Positions 34,648-48,528 of a DNA stretch of 64,000 bases are shown in pieces; position 1 is the stretch's first letter; each line of letters starts with the position of its first letter. The DNA is from Histoplasma ohiense. Lineage: Eukaryota; Ascomycota; Eurotiomycetes; Onygenales; Ajellomycetaceae. Position numbers and translations under genes: made by a program. The notes under the pieces are model-generated. The model ran no database searches, had not been told where the DNA came from, and was given only the letters and a program-made list of their open reading frames with translations. Location of the stretch: the NCBI GenBank assembly GCA_017607445.1, contig JAEVHH010000002.1:6106001-6170000 (forward strand), written 5' to 3'.

Positions 34648-37600
34648 ACAGGAGAAATACGTTTGTGGTTTATATACAAGCAAGATGGACGTCGTGAAAG
34701 ATATCGGGCTTACTTCGTCCTGTATCAAAATAATTGTTCATCAAGCATTTATGTTTCATCTTCGAAAAGCCTTGCGGGAATTGAAATGAGACACGAATCG
34801 GATTATTCATTCCAAAGGCTACTTTCCTTCTACGAATCATCATCAATCATGCTCTCAAATACCACTACTTGTGTAAACGGCTCTGATAAAGCATGCCCTG
34901 AGGTTTGGCTTTCACTCTTCCAAACGCTGCATCACAGGAGATTCCGGCACAGTATGACTACGGGAAACCAGACTTTTAAAAACAGAAAGATTTGTTCGAT
35001 CCCAAACCAAATGGCCATTCCCTCAATGAGAAAGAGAATACAAAACAGCCAGTAAAGTAAGAACCGAAGTGCAATTTTCATTATTCTGTGACGCAGCCGA
35101 CACCTAAGGATTTTTTGACTCAATCAAACATCACGAATAAAAAGCCCGACGGCTTTTTGATGTTTAGGCAACACGGGTTAAAGGCTGCGTCGCCGCACGA
35201 AGAGAGAAAAGAAAAGAAAAGAAAAGGACAACAAAAGAGTGAAGGAATTTTTATATCGGAGCCCGGGATGCAGTTTTTCCGAGAGACTACTTTTTAGCGA
35301 GTTCTCATAAAATACAAGTAAAATAAATATCAAGTCGATGTCGACAAATGCACAAGGCTAGTGAATCCATTTACACCCTTAGGTTCTCGATATCGCCTCT
35401 TTCGCTTTTTTAATAGTTTCGACATGTTTCTTTCCCCTTGGTTGGGAAAGAGGAGTTCCATAAAATCATCTGTACACCAAGCCCATGACGTAGCTGCGTT
35501 CAAGCGAAAGGAAGGAAAAATCCACAACTATTTTAGCTCCCTTTTTTTTTTCTCTTCCTTTCTCTTCTTTTTTTTCCCACTATGGTGGTCAATGATGAGT
35601 GATATGCGGCCATGGTCGTGTATCTCAATACATATATAGGAAGAGGATGAATTGCTCTCTTTTGAGAGCTTGATATCGACTGACAACACTCTGAGGCCTG
35701 ATTTGGTTTTATTCCAACCAACTCGATCGGATCGATATTTTTTCCCCTCTACTTTCCTGTCTCTGTTTCTTTGGTTCGAACCATCAGAATACTTTGTTGT
35801 TCCCTTGACTTTAAATTTTAATTCAGAAAGTTTCTGTGTATCATTTTGCATCTGGCTTGATAACCAAATATTCACGCTGAAGCCATTGAGAGGGCTCAAA
35901 TCATACTTTTGATCCTAATTAACGCATGAGAACAACAACCAGGGTCCTGGATCGGTCGTCTTCTGACGGACCTACCTCCTCCTTGGATGTCTGGCCGTAT
36001 TTGGTTGATAGTAGTTGTTCCCTCTACTTCTTCTCAACCATCTAGAGGTGAGGAACCACAAGAACTGGATGGAACCACATTTGGCCATGTTGAAATTGAA
36101 TAAAGTTGAGCGTGTGCAGGTGGTCTTTTTGCTATGCGTGCGTAGGAAAATCCATCTTTGATTCCTATGATTCCCCCGATTTTCTACTATCCTCTTTCTT
36201 AGAAATACACAAATCGCGAACAGTAGGATCCACTATCAGCAGCCAGAAGGGGTGCTGTTGCCATGACTCCGGGTCATGCAACATTGAGTGTTCGTCTAGC
36301 TGGCCACCGATTGGGTTGTGAGCCTTTCTCCCCTCAGGGTTGGTTGCAAACCTAAGATATATTTTTATCAGACAGGGTCTCTCTTGTGGACAAACACTTT
36401 GCTTCCTCACCCTCGAGGCCTTGTCACTGTGTACTATGTCTTCTAGGGATGGTGTACTTGCTTTGGCAACGAAAACAACTCCACAGTGCCTGGAACTCCC
36501 AGATGGCAGTATTAAACCATCATTCATGGACTGCCAGCAAGTAGGGTTGTTCAAGAATAGAATGTGACGCTCTCTCTACACTCTTTGACTCATAACACCT
36601 ACATATTTCCCCTGCCATTGAGTTGTGCAGACACTTTACTTAAACCCATACGTCCATACCTCGTTAGCATGATGGCCTCCTTGGATAGGTGGTGTCTTAT
36701 CGCGTCTGGAGGAGACAGTGGATGCCTATATCCTGGTGATGTTTTCTATCTGACCGGGGAGAATAATCTGCAAAACTTGAGACTCTGTCTATCCTTCTTT
36801 TTTTTTTTTTTGCATGGAAAATGCTTTCATTGCTGATCAGAAGAGTTTCCACGCTTCACTCCCAAAGAAAGGGAGAATGCCCAAAAAGTTACTAGGAGAA
36901 GAAAAATCCCTTCTTTTGGAAAAAACAACTTGGGTTCTGGGTGGAGCTCTGCCGCATTGATCACCATATCCAATTCGTTTCCAAGGACTTCTGTGGCGTC
37001 TGTTGGACCAAATATGGAGAAGCCGTGGGAACAGTGCAGGTAGTCTTTTGTATTGACCTGTTTAGATCATTATATCGATTATTAAATATTTGCTATTTTC
37101 GGGTGGGTGCTGTAGAGAGTCACCCGAAATCGGACCCGCTGAATATCCGTTCCAATCTCCTGACAAATAGCAAATTTTGAGAGAAATTGAGTCCCTCACT
37201 GCAGTTTTTGGATTACCCTCCTCTCTACGCCCTGGGAACCACTTAATTGCAGTGAGATGATTCCCATTGTTGCATCATGAAGTGGAGAATGTGACAACGG
37301 CGCAGCCTTAAAAGGACCGCAACATCCATCGCATAACACCTTGCTCTTCGTTACCCTCAAATGATATCTATCCTTCTCCATTGCTTTGAATTGCTTCGAT
37401 AAATTTTTGAAAGATACAGGTCATTGCTACCCTTCGATCCCAAGCACACATTTTACAGCACATTACGATGGAATGTTTCTTCACATACTCAAGAGCAGGT
37501 TCTACACTTCAATACGAAACCAGTCCAAAACTTATGCGCTTTGTTCGATGGATCCACATCAAACCCAGGGGCGGCACCTCACCCCTTTTGCATGGGAAAC

Positions 37601-40600
37601 TGGAACCGTTTCCTATCCTAGGGATATCATCCAGAAAACTTACTGGATTTTGAATAAAGAATGTTTATCCTGCTGAAGACCGTGTCATTTGTCATGGGCA
37701 AGCTCACCCTTGTCGGTTAAAAAAAAAAGCTTACGAAATTGTAAATAAATGGGGGAGGGAGGGAGAGAGAGAGATGAGTTGACACAAAAGGAATCTGTTC
37801 GCTCCCTTGCAAAAGCTGGCTGTAAGCTAATCTTGCGGTATAGCACTCAATACCCAATGGTTTGTGAGCGGATCAAGCAGAATCTACTGCACCATGCGGT
37901 AACTACAGCAGCGCGAGGGAAATAATTTCAACAAGTGTGCATGTTGGTTTGCGACGTTGCACCGGGAAGATGAGGACAGAATCATTTGCCATGTCCAGTT
38001 GGGGGAACTGAGAAGAAAAGCGATAAGCGAAGAGGCGAGGAAACCTACAGAGGGCTAACTAGTTGTACTGTACCTCTAAACTAGGCAACGAAACTACGAA
38101 GTTCAATGGTCAGTTATTTTTATGGGAAAACCATTAATCTTCACTATTATGGAAGGGATAATATTATGGGGTTAACAACAGGGTATTATTCAGGAATCGT
38201 GAATCACGGCTCTGGGACTACTGTCGATGTGGCTCCTTGAACAGCATGAAGGAAGGAAATCAAACGAAGCTCTTTGGAGCCGTTTAAAATATTCACTTGT
38301 ATTGTTCGCCAGCCTTTTATATTGAACGATGGAGTGAATCGAACCCTCTGTTCTGGAGAACTGCAATTGGGAATATCTCAAAACGGCCTCGCTGTCGTCG
38401 TTCCTGTTATCTCACGTCCATGTAAGCCAAATATCTTGGGGGCGGAGATGAGGGGTGATGAACTATCATTGATGGATCCCTTTGAGGCGTTTGCGGGGAA
38501 CATGATTCCACAATCGAGATATGAACAGCAAAATGTGGGCCCGTGTTCATTACAGTGGAGGCTAATGAGATAGGCTGGAGTCTCTTTGGATGGGCCGACG
38601 GAGCGCCCATTCTTGTGGAGAGTCGCTTGTCCAATATGGTCTAGGACTCTCTCGTGGGCAGAAAACGCAGTGTTTTTTGGTGGTCGTGGGGACATGATTA
38701 TTTCCCACATTCTAATTTCTTTCGAAAGGACAACTCTCAAAGAACCCGTCAGAAGAAACGAGGCTAATATTGGCCCTTTTGGCCTGGCCTCGCTCATCGC
38801 CTTCTTTTTAGCAATGGCCCATCATCCAGAGTTGCCAGTCAGTGCCTATCTTCAATCCAAACCAAGAACTGTCCTTCAAAAACTGCGCCTGGAGCCACAG
38901 CACTAGAAGGAAAACTAAAATATTCGGTACATGCAGAACTAATTGCCTACCAACTGGGCATTGTGTTGTATTTTCTTCTATTGGATATGAGAGACATGCA
39001 ATTCCCTCAACCGGTAATGTTCCTTCGATGCACATAGGGTCATGGTTATTTCCTTAAAAGTTGTGTGTTTCAATCTGCCGAAAAATATTGTTGACGGTCC
39101 AATGGTAGCCGGCTGTGCCTCGCAGATTTACATGCACAATGCCGTGGACGAAGTCCATTTTGTGCAATTGAATGAAACTTTCCACAGATTCGACTATTCA
39201 CTTGTCAAAAAGCTTAATGATAGTCAGATACCCAACCCAAAAAGGTGAGATAATTAACGGCGAATAGTGGACTAAAAAAAGACTGTTGAACTTTATCAAG
39301 AATATTCGAATGGACATGCTCACTGACACCGACCTTCCCCGGACCGTTTAATTCTCCCACTTCCCAAGGAGTGAGGATTCGGATAGAAATTAAATCCTGA
39401 TAAAAATAAACAAGTTCATGCTCCTGCAATTTGCAGGAAGGGAATACGGAGATTATTCCCACATGGGTGGTGGGTATCCAGGATGCTGAGGGGGGGGCCA
39501 AAAAAAAAAAAAAGTCCAACAGAAAAATCCTTGCTTCCGCAGCAAAAGGAAGGAAAAAGCAACTGAACCATTTGAGCTCGGCTTCTTCAACATACGCCCA
39601 AGCGATCGGCAAATGCTGTATGCACGATGCCACTTTCGCTCCAGTGTTTTCCACTAGTCGGAAGACATGAATGAACTCAAAAACGCCGACTGGACTGATG
39701 GAATAAGCCAAGTTTTGAGCCAATAGATGGGAGCCAGGCGACATGGAAAAGAAAATGACAACGGACTGTTCCTCCATGCTGGTATGTTTCATGTTCGCTG
39801 GGACGGCTGAACTCCTTCGGCACAACTAGGGAAGGCGAACGGCTTGGTGCTGAAAAGTGGATCTGAGGGCCAAGGCATTCGCCAAAATTCCCCAGATGTC
39901 GACGTGCAGTAGCGCGGGCATGGATTGCGACTTGGCCTACCAGCCAACGCCAACCATTTCCCCAAGGCATGTTGGTTGTTGGTGCAAAGAGAAGGAGCCC
40001 TGGTTCGGCAAAATGGCAGGGATAACTTCAGAGAGCAAGGCCATCAACAAATACATGTTGGCATGAAGATGAAACTTTTCCATCTTCGTTCAATGGGACA
40101 AATAATGCAGACACACTCTCACTTATCATCTGTCATCATCGTTGAACCATTTGAGCGATGAACTAGCAGCCACACGGACAGCCTCCTTTGTTAGAGTTGG
40201 AAATCATCAGAGCTTGATGAATAAAATATCTTGTTTCCTCTCATTATCTGCATGCAATGAGGAGAAGCGAGGACGTTTGAAAAATCTTCGACCAATGCAT
40301 ATGCCCGAAAACAGGCAGGATTAGTTTTGGCGGTGTGCTTGTGCGAGACTGTCGTTCCTCGAACATCTAGCCCCTTGATCATGTAGCCTACGGCTGGGCT
40401 TTTGAAATGATACTTGGCTCTGACGGAAGACGTCTCTCATTGCAATCCCATTCAATTTTGCGAAAAGAGATACCTCTCTCTGCACTTACCACATTCCTAC
40501 ATCATCCCCTTGCATGAAAGCACAGAGATGAAACAGCGATCGAGAGTGTACATTTATGCATAGGCTGGCCGTACACTATCCCACCTGTACAATACATCCA

Positions 40601-41892
40601 TCTCTCGCCATTCGATGATGTCGATGATGCAGCATATTTTCGTCATCAATAGGTATGCTGGAGAGATAAGGAGAATGCGAAAGCAAAAAATGATCGAGAT
40701 CTTTTGTCCAACCTCATATACCCGAAAACTCGGCTGCAAGGGCTGCGAAACGTTTTGTTATCTCTTTGATCAATGCTAGAATCTATGTATCAAGCAGGGC
40801 AAGGAATGCAGTGGGACATTGGCACACAGAATAGGCCAGCCGAAATGCACTCGCTCTGCCCCTCCAGGTTTGAAACTTGCATTTAAACACATATCCCGCA
40901 TATATGAGGGGCAGTTTTCTTTCTCTCACCTAGACCCATCTAGGTCAGGGCCAAAAATGACTGGGGCGTTGCACAACCGTTTTTCCGCTTTCCCGCCTTT
41001 GTCCTTCTTATAGGGACGGGCAGCCAGACACTCCAGCGCGCGACGGGATACATACAGCAAACCTGTCATTGCTTGAGGTCCCATGTGTGTGTGTGTGTCT
41101 GGGTTTAACATGGGCTTTTAGTTTGGTTTCTGATCAATCCATTCTCCTAGAGAGGAAATTGACTGAGGAAAATGGTGGCTTTGGTGCATGGAGTGGTGAG
41201 AATAAGCGATTCAAAGGATATACGTGGTTCTTGTCAGTGCAATATATGGGCCCTGATTACCTGGGTAAATTCAATTTTATTCCAACTACAGTCAGCTTGC
41301 AAAGTACTCAATAATATCAGAATCTTTTGCTTGCCCAGACTTTTTCTGCCCAATCCGCAGAAAACCCTGAGATAGCTTGGAGGGCGATCATTCATATCAT
41401 AACTGTGGAAACAGGTCGTAAAACCACAGGCAAGCCAGTTGGAATCGACTATATTGTTGAATTCTAATATGGACCTTCCATATGTTCCCTTCCTCTTTCG
41501 TCCATTTTCTACATTTTGACTGCTTTATTTAATTTAATCTAGAATATCTAGATAATGGAACAATTCTGTCTTCTTATTTTCAATACACTTTTTTCATTTT
41601 TTCCCAGAGCCGTCAGAAAAATATTTCCAGCTTGGGATAATTACAGATTGTAATGAGAACAACCAGCACTTTTGGCCCAAACAAAATCCATGTTATCACA
41701 CATCAATCACCCATGGACCATGCATGCTTCTTTTCCAAGGAAATTATTCCATTGGACGCGGCTTCAAGAAGTGCATTCAACCACCTTCTTGATTTTGTGG
41801 CTTTTGGATTTTGGTTCTTTGTCGCTGCTGAGTGAAAAGAAAAACCATGGATCGCAGTAGAGAGGCTCATTGTTAAGTGATCCCCCCAAAAT

Positions 41893-41930
<38 letters not shown>

Positions 41931-42276
41931 GGAAAAAAAGAGGCGCCATGTTTCGAAGCTTTGATTCCCGATGAACTGGAAATGGTTCCTGTCGATCTTT
42001 TTATTTTCTTCTTTTCTATGTTTCCTTGCCATTCATACTCCGTAGATATGGTGGAGAAGTAAGAAATGGAGGTATCGAGTGCCAAAGCTGTGCACTCATG
42101 TATGTAGGTAGCCAGCGGTGCTTCCTTCCAACATGCAATTGTATGTACACTCTATAGCTACTATCCTGAAAAATGTGATATATCATGTGCGTGGGTATTT
42201 CAAAAGAACGTTACGATGACGGCATAGATGTTCTTATCGATTGGTTATCTCTTCCTGGGTGCAAATCTGACATGTT
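34648..42276. other. Gene-free interval upstream of the piggyBac remnant
   Basis: About 7.6 kb. Both strands carry many 60-200 codon frames without domains, splice logic or family motifs. Examples are minus-strand 39214-39825 (203 codons, with a Phe run produced by a poly-A tract) and minus-strand 38378-38797. Simple repeats: poly-A near 39499-39511 and (GA)n at 41899-41925. No tRNA or rRNA recognised. Confidence 0.45.
41899..41925. repeat. (AG)n microsatellite
   Basis: About 27 bp of uninterrupted AG dinucleotides followed by a purine run. Confidence 0.9.
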
Positions 42277-43489
42277 TATCCCCTCGTCTGGCCGCGAGGC
42301 AACGAGTAGCGCAATACCATTAGTGTAATAACTAAGCTGTTAGTTCTGAGGTATCAACCAATAATTTCTCATACTAAATTCTATGTAATCTGATTTGTTG
42401 ATACTGCTCCACTATCTCATGTTTTCTGCTCTACGCGTTCTGCAACCTTGGAACCTTCTCATCTTGATCCATCTTCATATCCACCACGGATCTGTCCCCC
42501 TGGCCACCCACCCTGGCCACCCTTCTCTGGGAGAGAAATATGGCTCCTAAAGGTGATTTTCAATTCTTCAATTCTTCAATGCTTCTTTTAAGTAGATTGA
42601 CTGATTTTTTTATTAGACAGTACAAAAACAGGTGTAAAATGAAAGCGATCTGTCAGTGCATTTCTAGCAGACATTCCACCTCTGGAGAGTATTAGATTCA
42701 AACCTATGCAATCCCTCCATCGACTGCCAATTGCCAATCTGCCATCCAATATTAATGCTGAGGATCCATACGCCCTATTCTCTCTCTATATCTCAGAGTC
42801 AGATATTCAGAATATTGCCAGTTCCACCAATGCCTATGCAGAGATTCAGATATCAAAGAATTCAGCCATCAATCTGCGAGATTGGCAGTCAACTAGCTAC
42901 CTCTGCAGAAATCAAGGTATTTCTTGGGCAGATTATCTATATGAGAGTACATCAATCTCCAGCAATTGAAGATTATTGGAATAGAAATGATGCTCAGGGG
43001 CCAGTTCATCCATTCTATTGTCAATGCTTATATCCTTCATTGACTGGCTACTACTGGCACTACTATATCTCATGTTGAATTCCGCCAGCAGCTCTATCTT
43101 CGACTCCTTGAATTCTCAAATCCTCTACCTACTACTCGATCAAATCCAGATTTAAATCATCATCGGATTTCCTTGCCATATACTCAAACTTGTGCCTGGT
43201 GTCAGTACAAAAGAAAGGTAGCAGGAGAGAATAAAGGAAGAGCTCCAAGAACAAGATATGATTGTGAAGCAATGTAATAATATTGCTCTCTGCTTGAAAA
43301 GAGGATGTTGGAAGGAGTTTCATTCTAATGATATTAATTAGGGCTGGATAGAATAGATTATATAAATTACACTAAAACATATCAATACGGCCGATCTCTC
43401 ATATAATCCAGTAGTCTTCGTGTATTTAATTCGCTAATGTACACGCTAAAAATACGCTAAATGTTGCCTCGCGGCCAGACGAGGGGATA
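42277..43489 (+). mobile_element. Internally deleted piggyBac-like DNA transposon
   Basis: Perfect 27-bp terminal inverted repeats at 42277-42303 and 43463-43489, beginning TATCCCCTCGTCTGGCC. Subterminal CGCTAA words recur near the right end (about 43430-43462). Inside are two piggyBac transposase pieces: an N-terminal/early DDE part at about 42706-43020 and a C-terminal part at about 43080-43325. The acidic catalytic core between them is missing, so the copy is non-autonomous. The termini abut TA rather than a clear TTAA, so the target duplication has decayed or the ends are off by a few bases. Length 1,213 bp. Confidence 0.8.
42706..43325 (+). pseudogene. piggyBac transposase remnant
   Basis: The frame from 42706 reads PYALFSLYISESDIQNIASS, then TNAYAEIQ and RDWQST. 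The match then shifts by +1 to a frame with AEIKVFLGQIIYMRVHQSPA followed by IEDYWNRND, the conserved entry to the DDE_Tnp_1_7 domain. After a gap come EFRQQLYLRLLEFSNP, then CAWCQYKRK, RAPRTRYDCEA and GCWKEFH, the C-terminal Cys-rich tail of this family. Frameshift, stop codons and loss of the catalytic core make it non-functional. Confidence 0.75.
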
Positions 43490-46400
43490 GCACCCATCCA
43501 CGCGTGCAGCAAAAGCTCAACCTATAGAAGATAAAAGGATACGGCGGGAGGACACACTCTGTAGGGAGACGGCAGTTTGTATGTTGCACTACGCATGTTG
43601 CCTATGAGATATCTACGTGGTGAGATCCGGGTGTCCTCGCACTCGTGAAACAGAATAGTCAGAAAAATAGCAATTGGTGATGGGCCTAATAATGGTGACA
43701 GTGTGTGTATATATATATATGTATGTGTGTATAATAACCGGCGGGGGCATAGGTGGGATAGATATACCGGAGAAAGGAGTCACAAGATCTTGCAATGTAA
43801 TTGAATGTTCCATGTGCACGATTTATAATGCCAGGAGGTGTTCCATCAGTTCTCTGGCTGTCCTTAATGGCCTTGAGATGCGCGCTGCGTATGGATTGTT
43901 CCTGGTAGGGCTAAGTCAGAAGAAATATATGAGGAGCATGGTATGAGGTTGCAAATCTGACTGGCAATAGGAAGAAGAGCGAAAGGCAGAAGATTCGACT
44001 TTCCTTCCATAGCCAGGATATTGAAATGAAGACGGTCTTAGAAATGGTTCACGTTAAATTAACCAGGATCGAGATACATGGATAAACCTACCTGGAAAGT
44101 CGGAATTGGTGCACACCCTCTCACACTTGAACTTATTGCACCGCTGGTGGTAAATTCGGCACAATGTGACTCTGATCTCGATTCTGGTTTGTCAATTTGT
44201 AATGTTTTCCAATAATGCAAATTGTGTTTCATTCCGATATATCTATTTATTTATTGGTGAGAGTGGCCCTTGCTTGTCTTTTCCCCTTCTTAAAAATAGT
44301 GCTCAGGGCATAATAAATCCTTAGAAAGTGTGAACAATATTCAATCTACAATGTCTTTGTTGATTAGACATGAACAGCAAAATAGAAAAGGGAAGCAGAA
44401 AGAGAACAATTTGGACGAGTCAATTCATCCCTCTAAGCTCACACAGAACGATTTTATAAATCGTTCACTCATTCTCTATTCACATCGGGTCAATGCATCA
44501 CCTCCGCTGCGAAGGGACAAGCTGCTATTGGTCTCTGGGTAGTACAAGTACATGTACTGTACCTTGCGGACGGGAAGGATTTTGAAAGTTAATTATCATC
44601 AGAAGAGAGAATCGGACGTTGAATACGAAAGCAAAAGAAATCTCCCGTTCTCATGAGCAGGAAACAAAAAAGAAAAAGACAGACGTGCATGGCTCATCCT
44701 CGAATCAAACGAGGAGAGCTAGCCTGGATGTATAGACAGAAGATGCCATAGGTTAGAATAATTGGAAAAAGCTCAAAAAAGCAAAATGAACAGACAAGAA
44801 AATGCAAGGTCCAGTTACGAGGCGCGCATGCAGGTTAAAAAAAATAGAGCTATGATGCAGCCACTCTGATTGTGATAGAGTGATCTCTCTGCATATTCTG
44901 CTTGACTTTCCTGTCGTTCGACAATTTGTATAAATTTTATATTTTTAGAAAGTTATATTCCATAAATTTTGTGAGCGGGAAATGTTTTAGGGTAGATTTA
45001 TGAGCTAGGAGCATGGCGACGGGCGGACCGACATTGCGATGCTTCCTTCTGCTTCAGCTTCTTCTTCTACTAGTACTTCGTTCTTGATCTCTTGCTTTTT
45101 CTTGCCAGGAAAAAAAAAAAAAATCCCATTGAGTTTTGCGTGCTGATCCTGATTCCCGAATCAACCGTTTCAGGCACCAAGAAACGGGAACAGAAACCCA
45201 AGATACCATCCTGCACATTCAGTGAAAAAGAAGGTATTCAGGAACCCGCTAACCTAAAATATTCCTAGCGGGACCGTGCCCCATAGAAATGAATCCGGAA
45301 CTACGAAAAGTAAACCCCCCAGTGAGAACGCCGCTTTGCTCCACTGGAAATTCACGCTAGCAAGATAACAACGGTCCAGCATATGGTATTATTTCGGCAA
45401 CCGCGAATAGCAATTATAACATGACGCCAGTAACTATCGGATAAAATGAAATCTTTTTCAGATGAACGACGGATCGATTAGCCATTGATTGTAGACCACT
45501 CGTACTGGATACTAATTTTTCTTGAACTTCCACTGCTCTTTGAGAGTTTTCCGTATAATTTTTTATTTTTTATTTCTTTTTGGCCTTGTTCGTTTTGCTT
45601 TTTCTGATATTTCCCTTTCTTCCCGCCTGGTTGGGCTAAACTCATATTTGGTCTAGCGGGCTTATGGAGTTGGATGATCGGTATGCGACAATCTTCTTCC
45701 AATTCAGTCACTTTTCATCTTTTTTCCCCCCAGTTCCCTCTCTCTCTCTTGTCGATGTAGGCAGATATTGTAACTACGCGTATAACTATACCCTGCTGTT
45801 TCATTTTGTTCATTATTGCCCCAGAATGTGCGTGTCCGTATGAAATGCAGCACAATTCCAGTCCCCACGGCCCGGCATCGTACCTTGTCTGATTGGCGGT
45901 TTGGATTTTTGTGGTCTGATTGTAACCCAGAATCCTTGCGTAGCGGCTAGTTTAGAATGTTCGAGTAGCCAATCCTTCCCTGCGTTTCAACCTCCGCATT
46001 ATTACCCAAAGTTTGCGCCAATCAAACAATCCGTCAATGGGACCTCGAGGAAGCTGGGGTGCCACATAGGATTTCCCAATCTCCCACTTGGCGTTGACCG
46101 CTGGCCACTTGGGCAGGGGCGGCCGCAGGTTCCATTTTGTTCCGTCGTCCCTTCTGGGTTTGCATAGTAACAGAGCGGGGCCGAAAGTTTAGAAACCCAC
46201 CAATGATCATGGCCTGCAAGGCCCGTCTATTGATGTTTGCCAGGACAACTGGGGGGGGGCATGGACCAATATTCTCATGAGCTGACTCGAGGGGTGGCGG
46301 GAGCGGGAGGACAAGCGGTCCTTGGCTGTTGTCTGACTGAATATCTGACTCTTCCCTCATCCTCGGGGACCCTGTGATTACTGATTCCAGGAATGGTAGC

Positions 46401-46589
46401 AGGAGGACAGGGACTATTTGTCAAATATGAAACCTGGCATACATTTCCAGAAGAAGATAACCCGATGTTTTGGATCCATTCAGAAAGTGCCGTCAAAAAA
46501 AAAAAAAAAGGTAAGTTGTGCGTAGTGTAGCTCGTAATTATTGTCTCTTCTTCATTTTCTGGGCCATTCTAGGCTATCATAGGCCATTT

Positions 46590-46790
46590 TAGATTTTGCT
46601 TTTTCTTTTCTTTTTTTGTGATTTTGCTCTTCCTCCAAAAATTTTTCTTCTTTTTGGGTGAAAGTGAAAACATACTAGAAACCATAATGGAGGGAACCTG
46701 GGTGCAACCCAGCCCTGACACTACGACGCTCGAATTCCACGCTCTCACGATTTTGTCTGCAAGGTGAGAGATCAACCACTTAGGCACTTT
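46590..46790 (-). mobile_element. Candidate tRNA-derived SINE
   Basis: On the minus strand from about 46790 a GCCTAAGTGGTTGATCTC segment resembles a class II tRNA (Leu/Ser) A box (GGCCGAGTGGTTAAGGC type). A stem CTCTCAC...GTGAGAG follows, then GGAATTCGAGC at a B-box-like position, then a non-tRNA body and an A-rich tail (T-rich on the plus strand, about 46592-46618). No clear target duplication seen. Alternative: chance similarity or a decayed tRNA gene. Confidence 0.35.
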
Positions 46791-48338
46791 GGATCACTGA
46801 GATCAGCAGAGGGGATGCGATGGGGTCAGCAGCAAAAAAAAGGTTCCTGGGGCTGCTGCGCCATCCTCCCGCCCAGTCGCCCCGGACAAGGGTGTTCGGT
46901 AGCGTCTCTGCTGAGTGGGTGCAGCGCTGGCTGCAGGCTCAGAGGCTGGATGGCGACAACGATAATCATATGGATGGATGGGATGGACCTTGGACAGGCC
47001 TTGATGCGGTTCGCACACTTGCGCTTGGGTTTGCCGCTATGTTGGGCGGGTGCTTGTGCTGGGCTAGTTGCACAGCACCAGCACCTTGGTCTCACCATTC
47101 TTGGTGGCCAGCCCACATGCACCACTCAGCGCAGTCTGTCCCTGTCTCGGTCCCCGTCGCTCGCCGGTTGGTGGGTGAGAGAGGAGCAAGAGCGAGAGTG
47201 TGTGGTCCGTGATCTGTGGAGTGGAGTGGTTGGATGGTCTGTGGTTTCTCTCCGCAGTTGCTCGTCCTCTCTCAGTGCTCTTGACCTCTTCTCTGGTGCA
47301 GGCTGAATCTGACCCTCTGTTGTGTGCTCTGTGGTCAGCCTGGGATCCGTCCAATGCTGATTTCGCCATTGCATGGACGGGGGAGGCCAATAATTGCCCA
47401 TCCACACGCAGGACTCCGTACCGTAGCCCGTCATCAATCGCTGCTGGCTCACGCTCTTTTTTTTCCCGCCGCCCACCCATCGCTCGGCCCTGCTAAATAT
47501 TGTTCTGCTGCAAATTAGTTCATTAATTAATCCATCGACTAATTAATTGTCTGTCTGTCTGGCTGTCTTCTTTCTTTTTTGCTTCTCCCTCCATTCTATC
47601 CCGCACCTTTCTCCGTCCTTCGTTGTTTGTGGCTATTCAGTCCGTCCCTTTTATTTCTTCCTCTATTCTTCTATTCTTTCTAATTCGTATCTTTATTATA
47701 TCTTCTATACTTACTATTACTATTATTACTATATTTACTCTTCTATTTTTTTCTGATTGTGTTCGGCTTGACTGCTTTCTTGCTCGAGTACATTCCCAGT
47801 CCTTCCTTTGACCCCGTCATCCACACCGCAGCAGTAGAAGCAGCAGCAGCAGACTACTACGTCTATCGACGCCTATAAACATTGATATCCGCAATACTTG
47901 CAATCTTGTACTATGCCTATTCGATAATCATATCACCTCCACGGTCCTTTACCAAATCCCAACGCGAACCGGACAGATACAAAACATACCATACATACTT
48001 GACTCGAATCGCCGAGATAATCGCAACTTACTCACACACTCTCTTTTTCTTCAAGTTGCGGATCGGCTTGTCACTCCTTTTGACAAACACCTGAATTAAT
48101 ATAATCTCTACCTCCCATCTTCCTCTATACAGCTTAACTGTCTTATTGCTCTTGGTACTTCGTTTCGCGCATGTTCTATTTCGACTTATCTTCGATCTCT
48201 GCTCACCCCCCGTTCGAAGCAGGCTCAACATACTTATCTATAACATCCTGCTGGGATCGAATTACGCTCCGTTTTACTCTTTTTAATATATTCGTTCCAT
48301 CGCGAAAGAGACAATCTCTGACTTTGTTTAACTGATCG

Positions 48339-48506
48339 GTAAGTTGTATGCTCATGTTTTCTTGCGTGGTTGGCGGGGGACTGTGGGAAGGTTGAGCAAA
48401 AAAAATGTATACTACACGGGGTCAATATCAAGGGCGATAGCGACACTGCAGTAAAAAGCCATTTGTACCAATTGTTGAGAGACACTGATAAGATATACCA
48501 TTGCAG
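48339..48506 (+). other. Probable 5' UTR intron of the MSN2-like gene
   Basis: GATCG|GTAAGTTGTATG at 48339 and CCATTGCAG|ACTCC at 48506 are strong fungal splice signals just upstream of the start codon at 48529. The acceptor lies 22 bp before the ATG. If retained, an in-frame upstream start at 48370 would add 53 residues lacking any feature. Confidence 0.6.
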
Positions 48507-48528
48507 ACTCCAGAGAACATCAAACGCC

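Larger units (their letters stand above)
43490..48528. other. Gene-free interval and leader region of the MSN2-like gene
   Basis: No confident coding gene. It contains a GT/TA simple repeat (about 43703-43731), a near-palindromic GTACATGTAC site at about 44542-44562, a candidate SINE (46590-46790), overlapping GC-rich frames at 46764-47500 without domains, a strongly pyrimidine-rich stretch (about 47560-47810) typical of fungal promoters or leaders, and a probable 5' UTR intron (48339-48506). Confidence 0.5.

Noticed and set aside
39214..39825. 203-codon minus-strand frame
   Set aside because: No recognisable motif, poly-A derived Phe run in the middle, and no exon logic.
46764..47306. 180-codon plus-strand frame and overlapping frames on both strands
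   Set aside because: GC-rich leader region in which all frames stay open by composition; no domain seen.
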